Notes: a model not told the origin generated them from the sequence alone. DNA of 64,000 nt from Halobacteriovorax marinus (GCA_002163155.1 MAAO01000007.1:124001-188000), one strand, 5' to 3'. Shown: positions 1 through 9,362, counted from the first letter of the stretch. Translations and numbers: made by a program.

Positions 1-1
1 T

Positions 2-748
2 TATAAGAGTTACTTAAAAGGGCTCAAAGAGAAGGATCTAGAGGAGTTTATGGAACAAACCATGAATTCTAAAGTTCAAGAAACAGATGAGCTTCTGTTT
101 AAAGATATATCTCCTGAGATTGCAGAACACATAAAGAAAAGTGAGCTCTTAGAAATGAGAGAGAATCTAGAGAGCTTTATAGAAAAAGAACTAGAGAATC
201 TTTCTGAGTTCTATCCTATAGAGCTTGAGTATAAATTTGCCTATACCTGGAAAGTTGACGGCACTGAGCTCTCATTCGCTGGATCCATTGACCGCGTTGA
301 TACAGACGGGAAAGGGAACTTTAAGGTTGTCGATTATAAGACGGGGAAGAACTACTTTAAAACGACTAAAGAATACCTCTTTGATGTGTACGATAAGAAA
401 TACAAAACTCATAAAGTTTACTTTCAACACGCGCTCTATACCAAGGCGATGCTTGAGTCTGAGTACAAGAGTGATATTAAGAGCATTTCTGCAGGATACT
501 ACTTCTCATCTGAGCGAGGAGAGTGGGCGACAGTTTTTCATGAGGGTGATACCCCAGAGAAGAAACTAGAAGGAATTCTTAAAACATACGTGAAAGAGGC
601 AAGTGAGGGTAAGTATTTTAAAAATGCCACTCAGTGTACCTTTTGTGAGTACAAGCAGCTCTGTGCTGGAAAACAATTAAAGCGCAAGCATATCGCTTTT
701 CCGCAGTTAGTTAACCTTCAAAAAGCTGTGGGAGAGAATGATGCTTAA
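2..748 (+). CDS. AddB-like PD-(D/E)XK nuclease subunit, C-terminal part (5' end outside window)
   Basis: The frame is open from the first bases of the window, so this is the tail of a longer protein; the ATG at 50 is internal. It shows a RecB-type nuclease core, with an Asp near 290 (GSIDRVD) followed by VDYKTGK at about 326-346, where Asp and Lys are the metal-binding and catalytic residues. Near the C terminus is CTFCEYKQLC, a CX2CX5C pattern like the three clustered iron-sulfur ligands of AddB; the fourth ligand would lie upstream, off the window. The family role is the nuclease/recognition half of the AddAB complex that resects double-strand breaks for RecA. The end overlaps the next gene by 11 bases, as expected for an addB-addA operon. 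Cas4-like or RecB-like single nucleases are alternatives, but the neighbour favours AddB. Confidence 0.8.
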   Translation, partial: YKSYLKGLKEKDLEEFMEQTMNSKVQETDELLFKDISPEIAEHIKKSELLEMRENLESFIEKELENLSEFYPIELEYKFAYTWKVDGTELSFAGSIDRVDTDGKGNFKVVDYKTGKNYFKTTKEYLFDVYDKKYKTHKVYFQHALYTKAMLESEYKSDIKSISAGYYFSSERGEWATVFHEGDTPEKKLEGILKTYVKEASEGKYFKNATQCTFCEYKQLCAGKQLKRKHIAFPQLVNLQKAVGENDA

Positions 749-3700
749 AGATAAAAAAGTTAGAGATAAAATTACTGGAAGCCAGAATATTAAGGATCTT
801 GATGCTGCTCAATTTGTAAAAGCAGGAGCTGGAGCTGGAAAGACAAGTTCTATAAAGGACCGAGTTCTAAATCTCGTATCAAAAGCTGAACTCTCACCTG
901 AAAGAATGGTGATCATCACTTATACAACAAAAGCTGCCAATGAGCTTATGACCAGGGTGAGAGAAACCCTTGAAGCGAATCTTGAACTTCCAAACGTTGA
1001 AGAGGCACTAGCTAAATTAACAGACGGGAAGATTTCTACTTTTCACTCATTTTGCTATGACTTACTTAGAGAATATCCCATAGAGTTTTGTATCGATCCT
1101 GAGGCCTCTCTAGCTGATGAGCAGACTACTGAGATTATGCTTGAGAATTGTTTCGCTCTGATGGAGAGTGAATCCGAAGATGATCAACTAAGAAAAGAGT
1201 CTACTTACGCCAAAGAAATGGAAAGTTTCTTAGAACTACTAGTAGAGACCTCAGTTGAAAATCTTCAAAAGACCTTCTTAGCTTTCTATCAAAACCGTGA
1301 TCTTAAGCCTATTGAGGTTGATACGAGTGAACTTATAGAAATGAGCATCTTAGAGGAGAGTATTTCTAAGGGAGCTAAGAGATACTTTCACTTAGCGCTT
1401 GAGCTCTATGACGGAATAATTCCAGGCTGTGAAGACGATAAGATGTATGTGCATATGAATGAAGGGTTAAAATACCTGCTTGATTCCATGAGTGAGTCTG
1501 AATTTGTAGAGCACGTTCTTGAGGGTAATGATGGTCTTATCGTTAAAAAAGGTGCCCAGAAGAATTATTCTAATAAAGAAGTACTAAAAGAATTAGCAGA
1601 AGTCGTAAAAGAAGTTAAAACTGCTGCTGCCTACATGAAAAATGCCCAAGATATATTAAATTACAATGCTGCGCTTAAGGTTTATCCATACTTTGAAAGT
1701 ACTGTAGAGGAATATAAAGCTCTCTACGGTTTTATAGACTTCTTTGATTGTCTCTACTTGGTTAAGAAGAAACTTGATTCAGACGCCCATCTACGTTCTT
1801 TAATACAAAAGAGATTTGATGTGATCATTATTGATGAATTTCAAGATTCTGATCCTATGCAATCGGCCATTGCTTTTCACTTAGCAGGCGATGACACCAA
1901 TAAGCTCTTTTTTGTAGGAGATCCTAAGCAGAGTATCTATGGCTTTAGTCGTGCTGATATTTCCATCTACTTAGAAGTGATGGATCGCATGGATGCTATG
2001 AAGAACGGTGAAGTTTTAGAACTTACCACTAACTTTAGATCTAGTGGAGGACTACTAGACTTTATAAATACCAACTTTTCAAAAATATTAACGAGATCAG
2101 AGGAAAGAAGGAGCGTAAGTGTTGATTATACTCCCATGGATAAGTGTGACAAAAAGAAAGATGGTGCATTTATCACTTCTAATTGGCTCGTTGACGTCAC
2201 TTCTAAAAAAGATAAGACGAAGGCATTAATTGGAGTCACCAGACCAAGAGAAGCTTATATGGTGGCCGCAAATATTCAAAGAATGATGAAAGAGCAGAAG
2301 CTCTCTGCGGGAGACTTCTTAGTTCTCTTTAAAACTGGTACAGCTATGGAGCTCTATGAGCAGGCGCTCCGCCAATTAGATATCCCTGTAGTAAATACGA
2401 AATCAAAGAATTTCCTAAAACGAGGGGATGTGATTCAACTGCTCAATCTTCTCGCCCTAAGTGCTTTTCCAAAAGAGAAGTTCTATCGCCACTTAGTGGA
2501 AAATTCTGATCTACTCTATATAGATGAGGAGAAGTTAAGTTCAGTGCTTGCAACTGATGTAAGTTTCGAGATGAAATTTAGAACTCTTTGCAATCTCTCT
2601 GGCTTTGTAGAGATCGCCGTGGAGTCTAATGAAGACACCTATCTCCAATTCATTGAGAATTTATGCAATATGGCGAGAGCTGAGTACGTGGCCAATAACT
2701 ATGATTTAAAAAGAACTTTTCATAATCTCTTTGAAAAAGCAGTGAATGATTCATTCTTCTCTGGCATCAAGCTAAATGATGAGACTGTACATCTACAAAC
2801 AAAGAAGTCTAATGCGGTTACGCTGATGACGATTCATGCCTCTAAGGGACTTGAATCAAAAGTGGTTATTCTCTCTGCCCACGAGGCGGGAGCTTTTAAG
2901 GATAGCCAATACGTGAAGAGGGAAACAAATGAGATTCTCGCTGAAACTCCTTTCTTGTCTGCAAAGAAAGCCGAGGAGTTGGGATTAGCTCAATTGTCTG
3001 ATCTCTATAGTTTGGCGGGAGCTAAACGTGAGGAAGAAGATAAGCGCGTTCTCTATGTGGCAGTGACTAGAGCTGAGGAGCAATTTATTTGTATCTCTAA
3101 AGCTGATGGGTCCAATAAAGAATTCTTAAATATACTAATGGAGCATTCTCCTGAATTTGTAGAGAGTGAGAGTTTGAGCTTTGATGACTACGAGGCGGAT
3201 TTTTCTAAATTAGACAATTTCAACAAGCTTCATTTGAAAGACCTAAAACATAATTATGATGCCAAGGTCTTAGATGAGGTTATATCTCTAACTGATGTCT
3301 CTGTGTCAGTATCAAAATTGATTGAAAACCCTGAACTCTTTAAGAATATTGAAGGGCGAAGAGATGGTAAGGCCTTTGGGACTTTCACTCACTTAGTGAT
3401 GGAATATATTTGTCTGATGATTTTCAATCAAAAGAATGTAGAAATAGATACAGAGAAGTTAATAGAGAAGCTCTACGCTGATTATGAAACAACTCTTCTT
3501 CCTGAATATCTTAAAGAATTACAGTTTATGGCAAAGGGATTTTTAAAGTCTGATCTAGCATCGGATATTATTGCTGCAAAGGCCGTTCATACTGAGATTC
3601 CTTTTCTGGCAGATAGTTATCACGGGATAATTGATCTTGTGGTGGAGAGTGAGGATAAGGTGCGAGTGATAGATTTTAAATCTGATCTTCTTAAGAGTAA

Positions 3701-3818
3701 GAAGGATGAAATCATGGGGCATTACAAGAAGCAGGTTGATTTGTATGTGCAGGCGCTTGGTGAGCAGTCTGGGAAAGAGGTTGTTGGGGAGTGTTTGTAT
3801 TTATTTGGGGGGCTTTAA
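738..3818 (+). CDS. addA: AddA-like UvrD-family helicase/nuclease
   Basis: A 1026-residue superfamily 1 helicase with a C-terminal nuclease. Visible motifs are Walker A AGAGAGKTSS (about residues 30-39), Walker B IIIDEFQDSD (about 363), GDPKQSIYGFSRAD (about 395), TTNFRSS, MTIHASKGLE (about 696) and VLYVAVTRAEEQ (about 771). The C-terminal part has the RecB-type nuclease pattern: His in FTHLVMEY, GIIDLVV, then VIDFKSD near residue 980. Family knowledge: AddA is the 3'-5' motor and one nuclease of the AddAB recombination machine. The gene starts inside the end of the AddB-like gene (ATGATG at 738/741). It is somewhat shorter than many AddA proteins. A RecB homologue is the nearest alternative. 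Confidence 0.88.
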   Translation: MMLKDKKVRDKITGSQNIKDLDAAQFVKAGAGAGKTSSIKDRVLNLVSKAELSPERMVIITYTTKAANELMTRVRETLEANLELPNVEEALAKLTDGKISTFHSFCYDLLREYPIEFCIDPEASLADEQTTEIMLENCFALMESESEDDQLRKESTYAKEMESFLELLVETSVENLQKTFLAFYQNRDLKPIEVDTSELIEMSILEESISKGAKRYFHLALELYDGIIPGCEDDKMYVHMNEGLKYLLDSMSESEFVEHVLEGNDGLIVKKGAQKNYSNKEVLKELAEVVKEVKTAAAYMKNAQDILNYNAALKVYPYFESTVEEYKALYGFIDFFDCLYLVKKKLDSDAHLRSLIQKRFDVIIIDEFQDSDPMQSAIAFHLAGDDTNKLFFVGDPKQSIYGFSRADISIYLEVMDRMDAMKNGEVLELTTNFRSSGGLLDFINTNFSKILTRSEERRSVSVDYTPMDKCDKKKDGAFITSNWLVDVTSKKDKTKALIGVTRPREAYMVAANIQRMMKEQKLSAGDFLVLFKTGTAMELYEQALRQLDIPVVNTKSKNFLKRGDVIQLLNLLALSAFPKEKFYRHLVENSDLLYIDEEKLSSVLATDVSFEMKFRTLCNLSGFVEIAVESNEDTYLQFIENLCNMARAEYVANNYDLKRTFHNLFEKAVNDSFFSGIKLNDETVHLQTKKSNAVTLMTIHASKGLESKVVILSAHEAGAFKDSQYVKRETNEILAETPFLSAKKAEELGLAQLSDLYSLAGAKREEEDKRVLYVAVTRAEEQFICISKADGSNKEFLNILMEHSPEFVESESLSFDDYEADFSKLDNFNKLHLKDLKHNYDAKVLDEVISLTDVSVSVSKLIENPELFKNIEGRRDGKAFGTFTHLVMEYICLMIFNQKNVEIDTEKLIEKLYADYETTLLPEYLKELQFMAKGFLKSDLASDIIAAKAVHTEIPFLADSYHGIIDLVVESEDKVRVIDFKSDLLKSKKDEIMGHYKKQVDLYVQALGEQSGKEVVGECLYLFGGL

Positions 3819-5068
3819 TGATGAATGAACTAAAGATAATGATTAAGAATATTAAAAAAGATGAGAACTTTGAAAAGGCCCTTGAGTATAATAAGTCCCA
3901 TTCATTCTTTGATATCATGAGTTCTGTGTGGGAGAGGGAGAGCAGCGATTTTATTGCTTGGCTGTTAGATCCAAAAGAGTCTCACGGTCTCAAAAATATT
4001 ATTTTTAAGAACTTAATAAAAGAGTGTAAGAATGCTCATGGAAGAATACGAACCTTAAAAAAGAGAACATCTTCTAAGGATTTCAATAGTAAAGTTTATG
4101 ATAATTTCTATTTCGAAGTAGAGGTTGCAAAAAAACTGAGGGGAAAGAATAAGAAAAATAGAAGATTAGACGTTGTTCTCGTGAATCCAATTGAGAAGAT
4201 AATAATTATTCTAGAAAATAAATATGGTTCACCAAGAGATGAAAAACAATTAGAAAGCTATATCAAAATTTTTGAGGATAACTATTCAGAGAAGTATAAA
4301 ATAATTCCTATTTTTATAGATGCTACAATTGATGAGGAAAAAGTTAAAAACCAAAATAAATGTTGGAATTATATAGGTTATAGTTGGATTGCTAATACTC
4401 TTGAAAAATCTCTTGAAAAGCTAAAGGCTAATAAGGAATCCAGAGTTATAATAAATGATATTATCCTTGAAATTCGCAGCGAATACGAAAATGATAAACG
4501 ATTCAAAAAGTCAGTGAAGGCTATAAATAAACTTTCAGAATATCATAAAGAACTTTCCCTCAGATTCTATGATCTTAAGAAAAATAAATTTAAGAGGCTA
4601 AGTGAAGAACCCGAAATTTTATTATTTATGAAACAAAACGAAGTTATATTAGACCGAATGTATGATACTCACAAATATCATGCTCTTTCAAAAATAATTG
4701 AGAAACTCTTTACAAAATCGGACTATATATTTGACCTTGATTATTCTTCTAAGGGAGTAGCCTTTACTACAAAGAAGATAGATAGAATGACTAAAGAAGG
4801 TGATACTTGGGCTGTTGATATTACTTTTTACTATTCTAAACACAAAAAAAAATATGAAATCTATCTCTACGTTGATAGCAGTAAAATCAAAAATCAATCC
4901 TTACTTAGTAAAATACTACAATCAGATAAGCAAAAAATTTTAAAGAATAGGAAGAATTATTACCTATATAAAGAAGAAACTGATGTATATAATTTTGAGT
5001 GGATTAGAAAAAATATTAAAAGAATTGAGAAGAAAAGCTCTGCAGTTTTTAATATGATGAAACGATGA
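3818..5068 (+). CDS. PD-(D/E)XK nuclease superfamily protein (PDDEXK_4-like)
   Basis: I start at the ATG at 3818, whose A is the last base of the addA stop codon (TAATG) behind a G-rich ribosome site; a longer GTG start at 3791 would overlap addA by 28 bases. The N-terminal half has RESSDFIAWLLDP, typical of a family of PD-(D/E)XK-fold proteins. The core is RRLDVVLV (about residue 120) followed by IIILENKYG, giving the Asp...Glu-X-Lys catalytic triad. The C-terminal half is lysine-rich and unrecognised. Family members are often found beside restriction or phage-defence genes. Tight coupling to addA suggests a DNA-processing role; the substrate is unknown. Confidence 0.62.
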   Translation: MMNELKIMIKNIKKDENFEKALEYNKSHSFFDIMSSVWERESSDFIAWLLDPKESHGLKNIIFKNLIKECKNAHGRIRTLKKRTSSKDFNSKVYDNFYFEVEVAKKLRGKNKKNRRLDVVLVNPIEKIIIILENKYGSPRDEKQLESYIKIFEDNYSEKYKIIPIFIDATIDEEKVKNQNKCWNYIGYSWIANTLEKSLEKLKANKESRVIINDIILEIRSEYENDKRFKKSVKAINKLSEYHKELSLRFYDLKKNKFKRLSEEPEILLFMKQNEVILDRMYDTHKYHALSKIIEKLFTKSDYIFDLDYSSKGVAFTTKKIDRMTKEGDTWAVDITFYYSKHKKKYEIYLYVDSSKIKNQSLLSKILQSDKQKILKNRKNYYLYKEETDVYNFEWIRKNIKRIEKKSSAVFNMMKR

Positions 5069-5081
5069 TTAAGGAGTAAGT

Positions 5082-6203
5082 ATGAAGAATGGCTTTGTTT
5101 CAGAATCTCTCATGCAAAAGCATATACATGAAAATCCTGCAGACTTACAAAATGGTATACCAGAATTAGATCCTGATCTAAATGAATCGGTACCTCGCTT
5201 AATTAGTCTTGGTAGAGAAATTCCTCTTCTGAGTGGTCCCCTCGACAATCTCTTTATAGATATAAATGGAGTCTTAACAATTGTCGAATGTAAGAGATAC
5301 TCCGATAGTAGAATAAAGAGAGAGGTATACTCTCAAGTCATCAACTATACAACGGATCTTCAGAATATGTTGTTGGATATTGAAAATAAAAATGTTTTTG
5401 AAAATTTTAAGAATATAATCTCTAAAGTTTCAGACATTGAAATTCTTGAAGAGCTAAAGAAAGATACGATTCTCTCAGGAAAAAATATTGATCATTGGGA
5501 GACTGAATTCAAAAAAGCATTTGCTCGCAATATAAGAAGTGCCTACTTTAGAGTCATTATTCTTTGTTCTCCAACTGATAGTATTGACCTCTCTGGAAAA
5601 CAAGTTAAGAGCTTTTCTGGAAATCAAATAAGAAATTTGATGGACATAATGTCATTTTCAGAAAATAAATATAATAATTATGAACTTATTTTAATGGATA
5701 TGAGAAGTCGATCCAGCTCAAGTACTATAATAGATTCAAAAATAATTTGGAGGAGATACTCTAAGCTGCCAATGATTCCTCTTGTGGGAAACTCAATAAG
5801 AGATAATGCTTCTAAAATTGAAAGGAATCTGGCTTTTATTCCTAGCTACAGTAAACCTCATCAGGATACTTTAGAAAAATTACTAGCTAATCTAAAAGGG
5901 AAATATAGGTTAAAGGAAAATTCTCAAGGTTATTCTATAAATAAGGAAAATAAATCATTATACACTGAAATTTCATTGAATGAGAAAGAATGGCAGATTC
6001 GCTCACATCAAATTTCAGATAATGAGCCAATATTTATTCTCTTAAATGAGATTAATTCTAAGGCTTATGATTCTATTCTTGTCTCTGTTGACAGAATAAA
6101 TGGTCCGAATGCTGTTATAAATATAACCCTTAGGGATAATGTTGATTCTCTTGATGAAACTTTAGTTTTACTCTCTTATATTTTTGAAAATAGAACTCGG
6201 TAA
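5082..6203 (+). CDS. NucS/DUF91-like endonuclease-fold protein
   Basis: Residues about 52-90 hold GPLDNLFIDINGVLTIVECKR followed by a helical stretch with VYSQVINY. This is the Asp55 / Glu69-X-Lys71 catalytic pattern and the conserved downstream Q/Y helix of the NucS-like (DUF91) branch of the PD-(D/E)XK fold. The remaining 280 residues are not recognised. The start is supported by AAGGAG eight bases upstream, 13 bases after the previous stop, so it is likely co-transcribed with the preceding nuclease-like gene. I infer DNA cleavage or DNA-end recognition; restriction of foreign DNA and mismatch/repair roles are both possible. Confidence 0.55.
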   Translation: MKNGFVSESLMQKHIHENPADLQNGIPELDPDLNESVPRLISLGREIPLLSGPLDNLFIDINGVLTIVECKRYSDSRIKREVYSQVINYTTDLQNMLLDIENKNVFENFKNIISKVSDIEILEELKKDTILSGKNIDHWETEFKKAFARNIRSAYFRVIILCSPTDSIDLSGKQVKSFSGNQIRNLMDIMSFSENKYNNYELILMDMRSRSSSSTIIDSKIIWRRYSKLPMIPLVGNSIRDNASKIERNLAFIPSYSKPHQDTLEKLLANLKGKYRLKENSQGYSINKENKSLYTEISLNEKEWQIRSHQISDNEPIFILLNEINSKAYDSILVSVDRINGPNAVINITLRDNVDSLDETLVLLSYIFENRTR

Positions 6204-6255
6204 AATTATAGTTATTATTCGAATCAAAGCTAAGCAAGATTAAGAGGTGCTTATC

Positions 6256-7014
6256 ATGAAAATAAATGAAATTGAAGAAATAAAAATTAACGAAGAGTTT
6301 AAAGATTTAGCATTAAGTCATTATGGTTATGATGGAGGGAATTTAAAAAGTGACATTTGGTTTTCTGGATTAGAGTGGGGAGGAGGAATAGATTTAGAAG
6401 AACTAATATTAGATATTAAAAAAGGAGCATTAGTTATTCCAAATTCTGTTGACACTCTTGAAGAGAGAAAAAGGTTTTTAAAATATCCTTTTGATAGGAA
6501 AATATTAAAGATTTTATCTTACATCCTTGATCATGGCGTTTCTAATTATAGAAAAATGATTAATGAGGATATCTCTGCGTATTCATCTCAGGGGCCAATT
6601 ATGAAGTTCAACTTATATCCTATTTCATTCAAAAATACTTCTCCTGAGTTTTGGAGTGAGGCCTTCTATCATTTAACCGGATTCCCTACGAAAGAACTGT
6701 ATATGGCTTGGGTACAAATTAATCGATTTAAGTTTTTTAATAAACTTGTTACCGATAATAATCCGAAAATTATTGTTTGCGCTGGAACGTCTTATAAAAA
6801 AGATTTTCTTATGGCGTTTGGTGGAATTGATTCTTTGTTTATGAAGCCTGAGAAAACTATGATTCTTGAAGGGAAAAGTAATGTGGAAGTCTATAAATCT
6901 TCGCTTAGTAGCAATTGTAGACTAATTATTACTCCATTCTTTGGGAATAGATATGGGATAAATAAAGATGTTGAGTGTGAAAAAATTGGGGATCTTATAA
7001 AGAACTACCTCTGA
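6256..7014 (+). CDS. Unrecognised protein with possible uracil-DNA-glycosylase-like fold
   Basis: 252 residues from the ATG at 6256, which has AGAGGTG seven bases upstream; a GTG at 6247 is the alternative. The pattern is reminiscent of the UDG superfamily: an early WFSGLEWGGG loop, a central KFNLYPI segment, NPKIIVCAGTSYKKDF (strand plus glycine turn) and a late LIITPFFGNRYG segment where UDGs carry the HPS-type loop. No motif is exact, so this is inference only. It follows two nuclease-like genes after a 52-base gap and ends nine bases before a convergent gene. Its position suggests a partner in the same DNA-repair or defence cluster. Confidence 0.4.
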   Translation: MKINEIEEIKINEEFKDLALSHYGYDGGNLKSDIWFSGLEWGGGIDLEELILDIKKGALVIPNSVDTLEERKRFLKYPFDRKILKILSYILDHGVSNYRKMINEDISAYSSQGPIMKFNLYPISFKNTSPEFWSEAFYHLTGFPTKELYMAWVQINRFKFFNKLVTDNNPKIIVCAGTSYKKDFLMAFGGIDSLFMKPEKTMILEGKSNVEVYKSSLSSNCRLIITPFFGNRYGINKDVECEKIGDLIKNYL

Positions 7015-7022
7015 AGGTTATT

Positions 7023-7757
7023 CTATTCTTTAGCCCCAATAGAAATCAAATAATCAACAACGAGTTGATGTTTTCTATACTTTGCTCTGTCTAATGGAGA
7101 TCCATTACCACTTCTCATATTTATATCAGCTCCAGCTGTAACCAGCGATTTTACAATTTCAAGTGCACCAAGGTCGGCAGCGTGGAAAAGAGCAGTTTGT
7201 TTATATTGATCGACTAAATCTAAGCGAGCACCCTTTGAGATAAGTAAGTTTGTAATGTCTGCATAGCCTTTAAATGAGGTAATCATTAAAGCTGAAGTTC
7301 CATGAACTGTTACTTTATCTAGATCTGCACCATGTTCTGCTAGGAAGCTAGTTGTATTGAAATCACCTCTGTTAACAGAAATAAATAGAGGAGTCTCTAG
7401 GAAAGAATTTGATTTTTCTGTATCGGCCTTGAACCTTAATAAAAGCTCAACAATTTCAAAGTCTCCATTTCTACAAGCTATAGATAATGGAGTGGTTAAG
7501 CTATCAGTGCTCTTATTTACATTAGCGCCATTTTGAAGCAGGTATCTTGCTATCTTAATATTGCCTCTCTTAGTTGCAACATAGAGAGCGGTTTCTCCCG
7601 AATCATTAATAAGATCAAGTTGTATACCTTCCGCCACAAGCGCCTTCGTGCGTATTAAGTCACCATAGTTAGCAGCGTTGTGCAGAGAATTTTCAATATT
7701 TGCATTAGCTAACATTGAGGATAGGGCGAGTAGTAGAAGTAGAGCGATCTTTTTCAT
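7023..7757 (-). CDS. Secreted ankyrin-repeat protein
   Basis: I place the start at 7757, where the protein begins with a clean signal peptide (MKKIALLLLLALSSMLANA); a longer in-frame start at 7832 would bury it. The mature part is about seven 33-residue ankyrin repeats, with recurrent patterns such as GETALYVATKRGN, TPLSIACRNGD and TALFHAADLG. Ankyrin arrays bind other proteins; export suggests a periplasmic or secreted role, which in a predator could include contact with prey components. Its 3' end faces the DNA-processing cluster, so it is a separate transcription unit. No catalytic domain is seen. Confidence 0.8.
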   Translation of the reverse strand: MKKIALLLLLALSSMLANANIENSLHNAANYGDLIRTKALVAEGIQLDLINDSGETALYVATKRGNIKIARYLLQNGANVNKSTDSLTTPLSIACRNGDFEIVELLLRFKADTEKSNSFLETPLFISVNRGDFNTTSFLAEHGADLDKVTVHGTSALMITSFKGYADITNLLISKGARLDLVDQYKQTALFHAADLGALEIVKSLVTAGADINMRSGNGSPLDRAKYRKHQLVVDYLISIGAKE

Positions 7758-7911
7758 AGTTAATTCCAAATTTGAGTAAGCTTCATAGTTACATGAGAAG
7801 TTATAGTCTCGAAACTTAAGATATCTTGACAACGAGAGAGAGTATTTATCTTCTATAGAAAGTTTTGCTAGTCTTTCACTCGATAATTAAAAATCTTCTA
7901 GGAAGTTTAAA

Positions 7912-8592
7912 ATGACTAAAATCTTATTTTCTTTTCTGATATTTTCTATTTCTTTAACGAGTAGTGCTTATGACTATAGTCAGTTGAAAGAAATGATGTT
8001 TGCTAAGTACGAAAATGTTGAAAGGATTAGTGGAGAGAAATATGTTTCATTGCATAACTCTCAACTGTCACTAGTGAATAATGTCTATGTCGGACAACAT
8101 ATCTTATCAACGACATATGGTTTTACAGACGATAATTCATGTAAGGGATTTATAGAGGAAGAGAATATTGTGACTAATATCTTAGATACTAAAATAGAAG
8201 TTTATAATAGAAAACTCATTGTTATCGGAGAAGGCTGTCGCCAGCAAGATAATTTCGAAATTAAGGTAATCCATGTTTACGATAAGGAAGGTTTCTTTCT
8301 AGAGCAAGGGGTGGCAGAACCTGGAATGGGTGATTTTCTTGGATTGTATAAGGCCTATAAAGGAGATGAGCTTTTCATCATAATGGATGTCCTTGCAATG
8401 GGGGGTCCTGAGAATCTAGTTGTTGTTACCAACTTAAACGTCTTATCTATATTTACAGGAAAGGAAACTCTCTTTCCTTCTTCTGAAACTGATGCCGCGA
8501 AGTTTATATCTGTCGACGTTGTAAAACTTGATGACGTGGATGTTAGTCTGCTTGATCTAGGTAATTTAGAAAGGGTTCCTGTAAGTAGGTAG
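7912..8592 (+). CDS. Secreted hypothetical protein
   Basis: 226 residues with an N-terminal signal peptide (MTKILFSFLIFSISLTSSA, cut before YDY) and AGGAAG upstream of the ATG. The body is rich in beta-prone segments and acidic residues, with only two cysteines visible (in DNSCKGF and GEGCRQQ), which could form a disulfide in the periplasm. No domain is recognised. It is divergent from the ankyrin gene across about 150 bases and is followed by a non-coding spacer containing one of the dispersed repeats. Function unknown. Confidence 0.6.
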   Translation: MTKILFSFLIFSISLTSSAYDYSQLKEMMFAKYENVERISGEKYVSLHNSQLSLVNNVYVGQHILSTTYGFTDDNSCKGFIEEENIVTNILDTKIEVYNRKLIVIGEGCRQQDNFEIKVIHVYDKEGFFLEQGVAEPGMGDFLGLYKAYKGDELFIIMDVLAMGGPENLVVVTNLNVLSIFTGKETLFPSSETDAAKFISVDVVKLDDVDVSLLDLGNLERVPVSR

Positions 8593-8599
8593 TCACAGT

Positions 8600-8655
8600 C
8601 TTTCGTTGCTATATATAGAAACTAGAAATGAATTTGTTGAGACTCACTCCTCCAC
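8600..8655 (+). repeat. Dispersed repeat copy 1 (tmRNA-3'-end-like scar)
   Basis: This stretch is nearly identical to 21566-21616: TTTCGTTGCTATAT, then AGAAACTAGAAATGA, then TTTGTTGAGA, ending in a CCTCCAC tract. The end resembles the acceptor strand plus CCA of a tmRNA/tRNA. The CCTCC of the repeat can pair with GGAGG at 8665-8669 just downstream. Interpretation as an integration scar is inference. Confidence 0.5.
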
Positions 8656-8679
8656 TATTCGAAAGGAGGGAGCTCTTTA

Positions 8680-8817
8680 TTGGAAAGTTTTATTTTTGAT
8701 TTGCATGTAAATCTTGATATGCCTCTTGATGTATTTAGTGAGAAGGTAGGTGCGTTCTCTAGTCCTCTCTTTTTGACTGCTGAGAATCAGGGGTTTGGGA
8801 TGGATTGGACATATTAG
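8680..8817 (+). CDS. Possible 45-residue small protein or gene remnant
   Basis: The frame TTG (8680) to TAG (8817) encodes a 45-residue peptide ending ENQGFGMDWTY, behind a strong AAGGAGG at 8663-8669. No family is recognised. The rest of the 479-base spacer 8593-9071 holds a repeat copy at its start, a perfect GTTACTTT/AAAGTAAC hairpin near 8831-8848 and an inverted repeat at 8972-9004 before the next gene. It may be the tail of a decayed gene; I cannot show that it is expressed. Confidence 0.25.
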   Translation: MESFIFDLHVNLDMPLDVFSEKVGAFSSPLFLTAENQGFGMDWTY

Positions 8818-8971
8818 TCTAAAGTCTCTTGTTACTTTAAAAAGTAACTCTCTTCCTTATACATTAATATTTTGCTTCTCTGTTTCTAAAGTGAAACATC
8901 TTGATATCAGACAATAGATTCTCATCAAATTCTCTCTTTTCTTGTTACACACTTACTGCCTGATTGAACTT

Positions 8972-9004
8972 AGGAAGTGGTGTAAAGCATAGAAACTACT
9001 TCCT
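8972..9004. promoter_or_regulatory. Inverted repeat upstream of toxin-antitoxin pair
   Basis: AGGAAGT and ACTTCCT arms are separated by 19 bases, about 70 bases before the GTG of the toxin-like gene at 9072. Toxin-antitoxin operons are usually repressed by the antitoxin or complex at such sites, so this is a candidate operator. Weak evidence from symmetry only. Confidence 0.3.
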
Positions 9005-9071
9005 GTAGGCCAATTGCGGAGCTTATGGTCTTGCTAAATATGGCAAGTCTTGGTAATGTAGGGGAGAAGTT

Positions 9072-9362
9072 GTGAAGCGAAGAGAGTACACAGTAGATTT
9101 GACCGTGAATGATATTAAAATTACAAAGGTCATTGTTGATCCTCACTATGAAGAGAAACACTCGGCAAGTATTGATGATGAGTTAATATTAAATCTTGTA
9201 AAATTTCTCGATGGTAATCTTTTTGAGGCAGACGCTGTTAAAGAACCATACAGCTATTACGTTACTGAGGAAATATCTCTGGACGAAAGAAGGTATAAAT
9301 TAGTTTGGTTGTTAGAAGACGATCAAATCTATATCGGTGTAATAAATGCTTACAGGAGCTAA
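9072..9362 (+). CDS. Putative toxin of a type II toxin-antitoxin pair
   Basis: 96 residues starting at GTG 9072 behind GGGGAGAAG. The sequence has EKHSASIDDELILNLVKFLDG and a C-terminal YKLVWLLEDDQIYIGVINAYR, a small alpha/beta protein whose last strands and terminal Arg resemble RelE/HigB-like mRNA interferases. The following gene, one base after the stop, encodes a helix-turn-helix protein, the usual order (toxin first) in HigBA-type loci. The toxin assignment is mostly from context and fold-like pattern; catalytic residues cannot be confirmed by eye. Confidence 0.55.
   Translation: MKRREYTVDLTVNDIKITKVIVDPHYEEKHSASIDDELILNLVKFLDGNLFEADAVKEPYSYYVTEEISLDERRYKLVWLLEDDQIYIGVINAYRS

Noticed and set aside
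225..569. Plus-strand frame inside the AddB-like gene
   Set aside because: Out-of-frame shadow with basic, low-complexity composition; the overlapping nuclease frame has clear motifs.
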